This document shows positions 1-6,310 of a stretch of DNA of 12,773 nucleotides, piece by piece. A model generated the notes under the pieces. It was not told where the DNA came from and did not search any database. It saw only the letters and a program-made list of their open reading frames with translations. The position numbers were made by a program, and so were the translations under genes. The stretch's first letter is position 1; each line of letters opens with the position of its first letter. Origin of the DNA: Dehalococcoidia bacterium (lineage in GTDB: Bacteria > Chloroflexota > Dehalococcoidia > UBA3495); the NCBI GenBank assembly GCA_002730485.1, contig PCAH01000186.1:1-12773 (forward strand), given 5' to 3'.

Positions 1-1
1 C

Positions 2-478
2 TTTGGCAGCCAGACCGATAATAACCTAGAAGAACCGACCGACGTACCAACGCGGACACCCCGTCCATTACCAACGGCGACAGCAGTACCAACTCCGACC
101 GTTATCCCGACACCGACACCGACACCATCACCCACGTTGGTGCCGACTCCGGTTCCCACAATAGACATAGCGAAATCGCCGTTGCCTGAAGTTGTTAATG
201 ATAATCCGCCTCACGTATTTGTTGGCACTGTGACGATTGACGGCCAATTTGCTCCCGATGGAACAGAAGTTAGTGCATGGATGTTGCAATATTCGGAACC
301 CGTAGGGTCTTCTGTAGTCCCAGCGATGGCTGGTCAGCCAGGGTCCTACCGTTTACTGATCCCTCAATATGGCAAGAACTTTAATGGGACTGTAGTAAGG
401 ATCAAAGTAGATGGAAATTTCGTTACTAATGCTGTTTGGCAATCGGGAGAAGGTGAAATTTTGGACTTGGTACCCTAA
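2..478 (+). CDS. Pro-Thr-linker protein, C-terminal part (5' end beyond window)
   Basis: The frame is open from the left edge to TAA at 476-478, so this is the C-terminal ~158 residues of a larger protein. The first ~55 residues are a low-complexity linker dominated by PT, PTP and PTA, as seen between domains of exported proteins. After it comes a ~100-residue compact domain starting near 'PPHVFVGTVTIDGQ' and ending in 'GEGEILDLVP'. It alternates short beta-like stretches with Gly/Pro turns and contains 'APDGTEVSAWM'. I associate this domain with C-termini of secreted Chloroflexota (SAR202-type) proteins, from memory only. No catalytic residues are visible and the function is unknown. The Leu/Val codons inside the linker are not real starts. 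It converges on the SDR at 688-1479. The ~210 bp between them hold only a weak 5-bp hairpin (661-675) and no clear terminator. Confidence 0.8.
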   Translation, partial: FGSQTDNNLEEPTDVPTRTPRPLPTATAVPTPTVIPTPTPTPSPTLVPTPVPTIDIAKSPLPEVVNDNPPHVFVGTVTIDGQFAPDGTEVSAWMLQYSEPVGSSVVPAMAGQPGSYRLLIPQYGKNFNGTVVRIKVDGNFVTNAVWQSGEGEILDLVP

Positions 479-687
479 GCTTTCTTTACATATCTGGCAA
501 GAGTTGTGAGAGCACATCCATCGTTGTTGCAATGCTGGCGTGACTTAGGCGTTCTGATACCACTTTCGAGCTAATACCTTTCTCATAAGAATCGGTGTAC
601 ATGCATGTTGTAGACTGTGGATGGGGAGTTTAGGTAGTCCGCCTGTGTTTACTATTTTCTTGAACTTTCTGTTCATCTAATTAGGGT

Positions 688-1479
688 CTACATGCTGCCC
701 GCAGACCTGCCTCCGTCCACCATGTAGACGCCGCCGGTGCAGTAACTGCTCTCGTTACTTGAAAGAAACAGCATCATCTTGGCCACTTCTTCAGGGTCTC
801 CGTAGCGCTGTAGTGGGATGCGTGCCGAATAGGACTGCTTGGTCTTTTCAACCGTCACTTCAGAGTCGTCTGCTGCTGCTACTCTCATCTCCTCTAGCGA
901 CCGCATCATCCGCGTCTCGATGGGGGCTGGATTGACAGTGTTTACGCGGATGCCCATAGGAGCGCATTCTAGGGCCGCTGTGCGCATCAAGCCTATAACG
1001 GCATGCTTGCTGGTAGTGTAGGCCGACATGCCCGCGGTCCCGCCGATTCCAGCGGTCGATGAGGTAATTACAATGCTGCCCCCGCCCCGCTCGCGCATCA
1101 CTGGAATGATGTATTTCAGTCCCAGCCAAACTCCGACCACGTTGACTGCCATGACTTGCTCGAACATAGCCAACGGATAGTCTGCGATGGACGAAACGAC
1201 GCCTTCTATACCGGCATTTGCCAATAATATATCGATACCGCCCCAACGTTGGACCGCTTCATTTACGTAGCCTTGGACCTGTTCTGACTTGGTAACGTCG
1301 GCTACGACGTAGCTCGCAACGTCTTCGCCCAAGGAGCGCACTACGGACTGCAGCGCCGTCTCTTCACGGTCAACCAGTACCACCCGTGCGCCTTCAGCTG
1401 TAAATTGCTTTGCTGCTGCCTGGCCGATACCCCCGGCGCCTCCTGTAATAACCGCAATCTTCTCAGTTAATTGAGCCAT
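688..1479 (-). CDS. Short-chain dehydrogenase/reductase (classical SDR, NAD-type)
   Basis: A complete 263-residue classical SDR, an NAD(P)-dependent alcohol/ketone oxidoreductase of the cytoplasm. The Rossmann motif TGGAGGIG is at residues 12-19. Asp37 at the end of the second beta strand (VLVDRE) favours NAD(H) over NADP(H). NAG is at 88-90, and the catalytic set is Asn113, Ser141, Tyr154 and Lys158 (YTTSK). The C-terminal region (PAPIETRMM, then GGVYMVDGG) is typical of FabG-like members. Length matches the family (about 250-265). The ATG start is supported by AGAGGT five bases upstream. The gene stands alone on this strand. A perfect 7-bp dyad lies 21-41 bp upstream of its start (1500-1520), suggesting repression or activation by a dimeric regulator. 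Substrate cannot be inferred. Confidence 0.93.
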   Translation of the reverse strand: MAQLTEKIAVITGGAGGIGQAAAKQFTAEGARVVLVDREETALQSVVRSLGEDVASYVVADVTKSEQVQGYVNEAVQRWGGIDILLANAGIEGVVSSIADYPLAMFEQVMAVNVVGVWLGLKYIIPVMRERGGGSIVITSSTAGIGGTAGMSAYTTSKHAVIGLMRTAALECAPMGIRVNTVNPAPIETRMMRSLEEMRVAAADDSEVTVEKTKQSYSARIPLQRYGDPEEVAKMMLFLSSNESSYCTGGVYMVDGGRSAGSM

Positions 1480-1499
1480 ACTACACCTCTTATCGTGGA

Positions 1500-1520
1500 T
1501 ATTAGAGTGCTGTTCTAATA
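1500..1520. promoter_or_regulatory. Operator-like perfect dyad TATTAGA-N7-TCTAATA
   Basis: Two perfect 7-bp inverted arms (1500-1506 and 1514-1520) are separated by seven bases, giving a 21-bp dyad. It sits in the 57-bp space between the SDR start (1479, minus) and a plus-strand ATG at 1537 with a good ribosome site. Its AT-rich arms contain -10-like hexamers (TAATAT, TAATAC) in both directions. The geometry is that of a binding site for a dimeric repressor controlling divergent transcription. No regulator gene lies in the window, and the regulator is unknown. Confidence 0.45.
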
Positions 1521-1536
1521 CCTAGGAGAAGTCATT

Positions 1537-1872
1537 ATGCCAGAAAAGCAATGGACCTTACGGTAGCTGGCAAGTCCTTCAGTCGGATTAGCTGGTGGCA
1601 TTTTTCTAGGCTTCGGTGGCGATCCACATCCTGAGAGGCACATACCTCCGTGGGTCTATCGTAACCAGATTAAAGTGGGCCACGGTCATTCGTATCAGCA
1701 CTGGCTACATGTGAAGACCTTTTTCTTGTCCTGGGGCTTCTCGGCCTAACAAAATACCAACTCGGCCGGTTATTGGAATGCCGCTACGATTTTTACCTTT
1801 ATCGTTGGGTTTTGGGAGCAGCGGGCCCTAGTCCGTTTTACTTACAGCGGCTGTAAAGCCTGGTACTGCTGA
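1537..1872 (+). pseudogene. Degenerate small reading frame with two in-frame stops
   Basis: ATG at 1537 is preceded by AGGAGA (1524-1529) at normal spacing. The same frame continues 111 codons to TGA at 1870-1872, interrupted by TAG at 1564-1566 (codon 10) and TAA at 1747-1749 (codon 71). Between the stops the translation looks protein-like. A hydrophobic Gly-rich segment (VGLAGGIFLGFGG) is followed by a His/Trp/Tyr-rich stretch (WVYRNQIKVGHGHSYQHW), and after the second stop comes a hydrophobic piece, AATIFTFIVGFW. I do not recognise the family. It may be a decayed small membrane protein that shared the dyad at 1500-1520 with the SDR. The alternative is ordinary intergenic DNA with chance openness. 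Apart from this frame I see no gene between 1480 and 1981. Confidence 0.3.
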
Positions 1873-1981
1873 AGCAAGGCAAATTGCTTGTTGGTATGAT
1901 CAGGACGATTAATTGGGAGAACAGCTTGATCACTTGGAAAAACGGCGCACGAACCCGTGTATATCATTACCTACCGGGCGA

Positions 1982-2980
1982 TCAAAACGGTATTTTCGTT
2001 ATAATTTCAGCGTCTGCGCAAGGGTCATGTCCTTCAGGATGAGTATCCTTGAGTATCCGATTGAATTCATCACTTGTCACATGGCAGAGAAGATAAAGAC
2101 CTGCTTCTTCGAGGAACTTCATTACATCGTGGTGTATATCTTTACCGTCTGGATTCTTGGCCAAGTCAAAAACCCCTTGTCTCCCATAATAGTTATCTCT
2201 AGGCGTGGGTCCATCAGTGTAAGTTGTATCTTTAATTGACCGTCGTGAAAGGTCCTTCACCAGCTCGTCCCATTCAGTCTGAGTTACGGTTGCGATGTCG
2301 TACATGATGGCATTGCGAATTGGAAACATTACGGCCATCACCCTGTGATAAGCCTTCTCATCACGAGTCATTTCATCCTGAGACGACTCTATAAGATCGT
2401 CCCCCTTAGAGGCGGGTTTCCCTGAGGCTACTAGTATTTCGCCCGAAGAGTTAGCGGCCGCTGATTCGTTCATAGAAAAGAGGAAATTCCCATCACGATC
2501 GAAAACTTCATCGGTACCCTGTTTTAACCTAGTGTCGTGAGGTATTCCGGTAAAAATACAATGACCACTGGGAACGATTACACAGGCATACCTATCTTCA
2601 CCCCTACCTCCATTACCGGGACCTTTAGGAGATAGTCCACCTGGGGCTGGCATTTCTTTGTTAGGACCTTTATTCCGTGGCCCACCTTGCGTCTGCCTTT
2701 CTTCATCATGGCCTTTAGGAGGTCTCCCTAAAGCCTGGTTTAACTGTGCCTCGCTAACCCCTAACTTCTGGGCTGCGGATTTGGTGTCCGGTGGCGGTGG
2801 CCCAAGGGCCTCGCGCAATATTTCAACGCTGACTCCGAGCTGTCTTGCTGCGGATTCCATCCCACCAGGGTTTTCGTGCTCGACCTCGGTTTCACCCACA
2901 CTACCATCGGAGCTAGTGTCACACGCCATCAGCCCTAGTAAAGCAATAGCTATTAATAATCCCATAATAGATTGTTTCAT
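1982..2980 (-). CDS. Putative lipoprotein with two 'AA..LGVS...L..ALG' repeats
   Basis: 332 residues. It has a signal peptide with a lipobox: Lys2, a hydrophobic stretch to residue 19, then LMAC with Cys20 as the predicted lipidation site. A Ser/Asp/Glu-rich tether follows. Two ~23-residue repeats lie at residues 43-64 and 68-90, sharing the pattern S-A-A-x-x-L-G-V-S-x-x-x-L-x-x-A-L-G followed by prolines. Next is a charged Gly/Pro/Lys-rich spacer (about 91-127), then a ~200-residue C-terminal region with Cys pairs (YACVIVPSGHC near 131-141, and two late cysteines) that I do not recognise. The C-terminal part looks globular and may be a binding or sensing domain outside the membrane. The ATG start has AGGAT about ten bases upstream and a TATAAT box at 3010-3015. 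The broken small membrane frame at 3032-3232 lies upstream on the same strand. Function unknown. Confidence 0.8.
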   Translation of the reverse strand: MKQSIMGLLIAIALLGLMACDTSSDGSVGETEVEHENPGGMESAARQLGVSVEILREALGPPPPDTKSAAQKLGVSEAQLNQALGRPPKGHDEERQTQGGPRNKGPNKEMPAPGGLSPKGPGNGGRGEDRYACVIVPSGHCIFTGIPHDTRLKQGTDEVFDRDGNFLFSMNESAAANSSGEILVASGKPASKGDDLIESSQDEMTRDEKAYHRVMAVMFPIRNAIMYDIATVTQTEWDELVKDLSRRSIKDTTYTDGPTPRDNYYGRQGVFDLAKNPDGKDIHHDVMKFLEEAGLYLLCHVTSDEFNRILKDTHPEGHDPCADAEIITKIPF

Positions 2981-3009
2981 TGATTGGTTATCCTAAGTAA
3001 GCAGGTCCT

Positions 3010-3015
3010 ATTATA
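3010..3015 (-). promoter_or_regulatory. Consensus -10 box (TATAAT) of the lipoprotein gene
   Basis: Read on the minus strand this is an exact TATAAT within an AT-rich stretch, 30 bases before the lipoprotein ATG, leaving a leader of about 22 nt. The best -35 candidate (TTGAAG) is only about 14 bases upstream, so the -35 assignment is weak. It suggests the lipoprotein is transcribed on its own rather than from the catabolic run upstream. Confidence 0.35.
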
Positions 3016-3031
3016 TATAAAGGATGGATCT

Positions 3032-3232
3032 TCAACCCCACACAACAAGCACTAGCACCGGAATGGCCACTATTACCACTGGCATCCGGTGGCTCCAGAG
3101 AAAGCGGTGCCAACCCAATTAGTAGGCAATGCCGACTAACACCGCCAAAAAGGCCATTATCCCTACTGCGAATGCCCAGCGGTAGGGATAAAGACCGGCA
3201 AAAGTACGTTCAAGATCTCCGAAGAAAGACAT
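3032..3232 (-). pseudogene. Small two-helix membrane protein interrupted by in-frame TAA
   Basis: ATG at 3232 lies 16 bases after the crotonase-fold gene's stop, in the same direction. The frame encodes 37 residues, MSFFGDLERTF... then a transmembrane helix (YRWAFAVGIMAFLAVLVGIAY), and meets TAA at 3119-3121. The same frame then reads on for 28 codons: 'LGWHRFLWSHR' and a second hydrophobic helix (PVVIVAIPVLVLVV), ending at TGA 3032-3034. The joined 65 residues read as one small membrane protein: helix, short basic loop with GWHR/LWSHR, helix. I associate this plan with N-terminal anchors of Chloroflexota proteins, without certainty. Either a nonsense mutation split it, or the first 37 residues are the product. 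No strong ribosome site is visible, so translation may be coupled to the gene before it. Confidence 0.45.
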
Positions 3233-3248
3233 CAGTCAGCCCTGGCTG

Positions 3249-4097
3249 TTAGCGTCCCTTGAATTTGGGTGCCCGTTTCTCCAAGAACGCTATACGAGCC
3301 TCATCGGCGTCTTCAGAGCCGCTGAGGATACCTCCGGCGTTGGAAGTGAGGACCATGGTATTCTCAAGGGTGGTGTCCATCGCCGTGCGCATGATCCGCT
3401 TGCTGATCCAATGCACCATGGGCGGAACTCGCATGATACGGTCGCACAGGTCTCGGGTGGTCTGCTCCAGTTCGCTGGAATCCACCAAATAATTCAGCAA
3501 TCCCCACTGGTAGGCCCGCTCAGCGTCCAACCGTCCGGTGTAGGCAAACTCAAGGGCTCGGCCAAGCCCGGCCATCTTGGGCAAGTAATAGCTGCCGCCG
3601 TTCTCGAATATCTGGCCCAGTTGGTGGTAGCCGACAAACTGGGTGGCCTCGCAGCCAACTCGAATATCGCAGTGGAGGGCCATGTCCATGCCGGAGCCAA
3701 CAGCGGCGCCATTGATCATGGCGATGGTGGGTTTGCGAATCAGTGAGATGTCCCTGTGAAGTTGGGTGAAACCGTGGAAGAAGTGTTGTCTGACGAAGTC
3801 CGGGCTTTCAGTGTGGTCCCGGTTGCCGACAAAGTTCTCGCCCAAAACATCAGCGTCGTTGTCTCGCTTCATATCGGCCCCGGAGCAGAAACCCTGACCC
3901 TCCCCGGTTAGGACTATGACGCTGACATTCGGGTCGTCGTCAGCCGCTCGCATGTATTCACCGACCTTGGCTACGGTACTCCGTTCTTGGGAGTTGCCCA
4001 TAAGGGCGTTACGACGCTCCGGCCGGTTGAAGGTGATCCAGCAGATGCCGGAGTCTTCTATTTCATACTTCAGGTATTCAACGAGTTTGGGTCCCAT
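3249..4097 (-). CDS. Enoyl-CoA hydratase/isomerase (crotonase) family protein with substituted catalytic residues
   Basis: 282 residues, a typical single-domain crotonase length. The family signature NRPERRNAL is at 24-32. The first oxyanion-hole segment is GFCSGAD (69-75) and the second is NGAAVGSG (129-136), so an acyl-CoA thioester enolate is probably still stabilised. The two glutamates used by true enoyl-CoA hydratases (rat Glu144 and Glu164) align here to Asp138 (SGMDMA) and His158 (FVGYHQLG), so simple hydratase activity is doubtful. Isomerase, hydrolase, decarboxylase or ring-opening chemistry are alternatives within the superfamily. ATG is preceded by AGGAGA with 7-base spacing. It lies 52 bp downstream of the SDR at 4150-4926 on the same strand and is probably co-transcribed with it and with the amidohydrolase at 5102-6079. 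Confidence 0.9.
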   Translation of the reverse strand: MGPKLVEYLKYEIEDSGICWITFNRPERRNALMGNSQERSTVAKVGEYMRAADDDPNVSVIVLTGEGQGFCSGADMKRDNDADVLGENFVGNRDHTESPDFVRQHFFHGFTQLHRDISLIRKPTIAMINGAAVGSGMDMALHCDIRVGCEATQFVGYHQLGQIFENGGSYYLPKMAGLGRALEFAYTGRLDAERAYQWGLLNYLVDSSELEQTTRDLCDRIMRVPPMVHWISKRIMRTAMDTTLENTMVLTSNAGGILSGSEDADEARIAFLEKRAPKFKGR

Positions 4098-4149
4098 GTT
4101 TGTTTCTCCTAGAGTTTATTGATTGGTGTTTCGGTTCTTGACGCCGTTC

Positions 4150-4926
4150 TTACGGCTGGAATCCCAGCAGGTGCATGCCGGAGTCTATCTTGATCATCTC
4201 GCCGGTGGTGTAGGCGGCGTCTTCCAGCAGCCAGACGACGGTTCGGGCGACGGAGTCGGGGGTGGCTACTTCTCCCAGCGGCACCTGAGCGTTGAATTTT
4301 TCGAACAGGGTCTTGGTCGCATCTTCCCCGATTCCGTTGGCCCACCATCGCGAGGGAAAGGCGCTGGGCATGACCGCGTTGACCTTGATCTCTGGGGCCA
4401 ACGAGCGGGCCAATCCCAGCGTCATGGTGTTCAGAGCGCCTTTGGATGCGGCGTAGGCGATGGAACTGCCGGCGCCGGTCTGAGCAGATATGGAGGAAAT
4501 GTTGACTATGGAGCCATGTCCTTGTTCTTTCATGTGGGGCGCAACCGCTCTGACCATCTGATAAGGACCCACAACATTCACTGAGAACACGTCCATGAAT
4601 TGCTGGCCGTCCAGCGCTTCCAGGTCTTTGGAGTTGGCGAAGACCGACATGGCGGCGTTGTTGACCAGACCGTCGATGCGGCCCCATTTCTCCAAGGCCT
4701 GGTTGGCCATGCGGCGGCAATCTTCGTCCACCGAAACGTCCGCCTGGCAGACTATGGACTCAACGCCCAGGTAATCGCAGACGGACTCTGTCTCGTGGGC
4801 TTCTTTCTCGCTCTTGGTGTAGTTGATGACTACTCGCGCGCCCTTGGCGGCCACCTGTTTCACGATGGCTGAGCCCAAGCCGGTGGCAGAGCCGGTGACG
4901 ATTATTACGGAGTCTCTGAGGTTCAT
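4150..4926 (-). CDS. Short-chain dehydrogenase/reductase (FabG-like)
   Basis: 258 residues, a classical SDR. The nucleotide-binding motif TGSATGLG is at 11-18. The second strand ends VVINYTKS (32-39) with no acidic residue at its end, a pattern closer to NADP-using FabG-type enzymes than to the Asp37-bearing SDR at 688-1479. NNAA is at 89-92. The catalytic tetrad is Asn117, Ser145, Tyr158 and Lys162 (YAASK). The C-terminus GEMIKIDSGMHLLGFQP is normal. ATG is preceded by AAGGAG six bases upstream. It is the middle gene of a minus-strand run between the amidohydrolase (175 bp upstream, across a heptamer inverted pair) and the crotonase-fold gene. It probably oxidises or reduces a hydroxyl/keto group in the same pathway. 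Substrate unknown. Confidence 0.93.
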   Translation of the reverse strand: MNLRDSVIIVTGSATGLGSAIVKQVAAKGARVVINYTKSEKEAHETESVCDYLGVESIVCQADVSVDEDCRRMANQALEKWGRIDGLVNNAAMSVFANSKDLEALDGQQFMDVFSVNVVGPYQMVRAVAPHMKEQGHGSIVNISSISAQTGAGSSIAYAASKGALNTMTLGLARSLAPEIKVNAVMPSAFPSRWWANGIGEDATKTLFEKFNAQVPLGEVATPDSVARTVVWLLEDAAYTTGEMIKIDSGMHLLGFQP

Positions 4927-4945
4927 GGGGTCTCCTTGGGGGTGA

Positions 4946-5101
4946 AGCTATCAGCGATTAGCTAACAGCTTTCGGCTATTTGGGTTGGTTGTACTTCTTT
5001 GATGGATGTTCCTTCAGCAGGCAGATCACCCCCATCCTAGCCTTCCCGCTGGAGGTGGAAGTGATTATTGAGCTGACGGCTGACCGCTGATGGCTGTTAG
5101 T
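4946..5101. repeat. Inverted pair of 5-unit heptamer arrays (AGCNNTC)
   Basis: Positions 4946-4980 are five contiguous 7-bp units on the plus strand (AGCTATC, AGCGATT, AGCTAAC and so on). Positions 5068-5102 are five units in the reverse orientation (GACGGCT, GACCGCT, GATGGCT with poorer end units). The ~87 bp between them has no visible repeat. The whole is about 157 bp and fills the gap between the amidohydrolase stop and the SDR start. The last unit touches the amidohydrolase stop codon. Transcribed RNA could fold into a long imperfect hairpin, perhaps affecting mRNA stability, or this may be a decayed small mobile element. Confidence 0.7.
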
Positions 5102-6079
5102 TCAGAGCCCCAACAGGGCTTCTGCGTTGCCGTGATTGATCAGCTCTCGTTCGGCGTCGGTGCAGGCTAGGCCTTCGACCATGACGTTGTATTCGTCGAA
5201 GTGGGAGAAGGGATGGTCGGTGCCGTAGAGCAGTTTCTCGGCGCCGAACATCTTGTAGCAGTATTCCAGCGCGGCCGGACTGTGGGCCACGGTATCGACG
5301 TAGATCTTGTCGAAGGAAACCTGGGAGGTATCGGACAGGTCTGCCCAGTCGTCTGGCGAGGTCCAGGCGTCAATCATGCGGCCCACGCGGCCTCTGATGA
5401 AGGGCACGAACCCGCCGGTGTGGGGAACGATAAGTTTTAGATCTGGGTACTCTTCGAACACCCCGCTCATCACCATCCGCACGGTGGCCAGGGTGGTGTC
5501 GAACATGAAAGCCATGCCGGGAACTAGGGGCCGGTGGTCGATGCCGTTCATGTTGATGGGCGCGGTAGGGTGCATGTCCATGGCCACGTCCAGGCTTTCG
5601 ATGTGCTTGTAGACGGGCCAGAACTCCTTGCTGTCGAGGGTTTTTTGGTTAATGTTGGAGAAGATATACACGCCCTTGAAGCCAAGCTGGTTGATGCAGC
5701 GGTCAATCTCGGCGATGGTGCGGTCGGCGCTACCCCAGCCGAGGGTTGCCCAGGCCTGGAACTTGCCCGGGTGGGCTTCTATCACCTGAGCCAGGTGGTC
5801 GTTGATGCGCGAGGCCCAGTCGTCGGCTTCCTGTCCGCCCAATAACTCAGGGCCGGGCATGCCGTGGCTGAGGACGGACATGCCAATGCCAAGATCTTCC
5901 ATGTCTCTAAGTTTCTGGTCGACGTCGGTATGGACGACGGGCGAAGCGTGCTCGTAGCCGCCGGTGCAGCTGGTGAAATAGGTGCCGCCCCGCAGCACGC
6001 CCTTGGGCAGGGAACTGCGTCCGGCCAGATACTCTAGGTAGGGCAGGTAGTTCAGGTGGCTGTGGACGTCGATGCGCAC
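5102..6079 (-). CDS. ACMSD-like amidohydrolase (amidohydrolase 2 family), copy 1
   Basis: 325 residues of the metal-dependent TIM-barrel amidohydrolase family that includes ACMSD, gamma-resorcylate and 5-carboxyvanillate decarboxylases and 4-oxalomesaconate hydratase. Metal ligands expected for the family are all present: His6 and His8 (DVHSH), His170 (DMHPTAP), His220 (VPHTGG) and Asp288 (YGTDHP). The enzyme is cytoplasmic and probably decarboxylates or hydrates/hydrolyses a cyclic or carboxylated substrate. Start is GTG at 6079, because AAAGGAG lies eight bases upstream and the next residues (R-I-D-V-H) fit the family start. It is the first gene of the minus-strand run with the FabG-like SDR and crotonase-fold gene. 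It has a same-length ungapped paralogue at 7358-8335 whose leader shares CCAAAGGAGCCC. Specific reaction unknown. Confidence 0.93.
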   Translation of the reverse strand: MRIDVHSHLNYLPYLEYLAGRSSLPKGVLRGGTYFTSCTGGYEHASPVVHTDVDQKLRDMEDLGIGMSVLSHGMPGPELLGGQEADDWASRINDHLAQVIEAHPGKFQAWATLGWGSADRTIAEIDRCINQLGFKGVYIFSNINQKTLDSKEFWPVYKHIESLDVAMDMHPTAPINMNGIDHRPLVPGMAFMFDTTLATVRMVMSGVFEEYPDLKLIVPHTGGFVPFIRGRVGRMIDAWTSPDDWADLSDTSQVSFDKIYVDTVAHSPAALEYCYKMFGAEKLLYGTDHPFSHFDEYNVMVEGLACTDAERELINHGNAEALLGL

Positions 6080-6099
6080 TATGGGGGCTCCTTTGGAGC

Positions 6100-6134
6100 G
6101 GCGGTCAGCTTTCGGCTAGCAGCAGTCAGCGGAC
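6100..6134 (+). repeat. Five-unit heptamer array, unpaired copy
   Basis: Five 7-bp units in the plus orientation (GGCGGTC, AGCTTTC, GGCTAGC, AGCAGTC, AGCGGAC) lie 21 bp upstream of the amidohydrolase GTG start. I see no clear opposite-orientation partner before the oxidoreductase start at 6311. The remaining ~170 bp up to 6311 hold no gene. A weak plus-strand promoter candidate is TTGTAA at 6237-6242 and TATCGT at 6260-6265, with 17-bp spacing. Confidence 0.6.
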
Positions 6135-6310
6135 GACGCTGGGTGGATTTCAGGGACAGTTTAACCTGAGGAGCGTGGAGCCTCAATGGGTGGCCGTATC
6201 GGTCGCTGCTGGCGCCAGCGGCTTTGATCGATCGTGTTGTAACTTCTCCAGCCCGCCGGTATCGTGGCTGGCAAGATTATTCCAATAACGAAGTCGGCTG
6301 AGGAAAGGAT

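Noticed and set aside
599..608. Palindrome ACATGCATGT in the gap between the first two genes
   Set aside because: A single 10-bp palindrome between convergent genes, far from any start, is expected by chance and has no partner.
1872..1889. Hairpin AAGCAA...TTGCTT as a terminator
   Set aside because: Only a 6-bp AT-rich stem with no T-run on either side.
1913..2239. Plus-strand 108-codon frame opposite the lipoprotein 3' end
   Set aside because: The lipoprotein on the other strand has a signal peptide, promoter and repeats. This frame has no such support.
4109..4720. Long minus-strand frame (203 codons) inside the FabG-like SDR
   Set aside because: It overlaps the SDR in another frame. Its Arg/Pro/His-rich translation is typical of a shadow, while the SDR frame has all catalytic motifs.
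4946..4980. Heptamer array as a CRISPR
   Set aside because: The period is 7 bp with no spacers, no repeat of CRISPR length, and no cas genes nearby.
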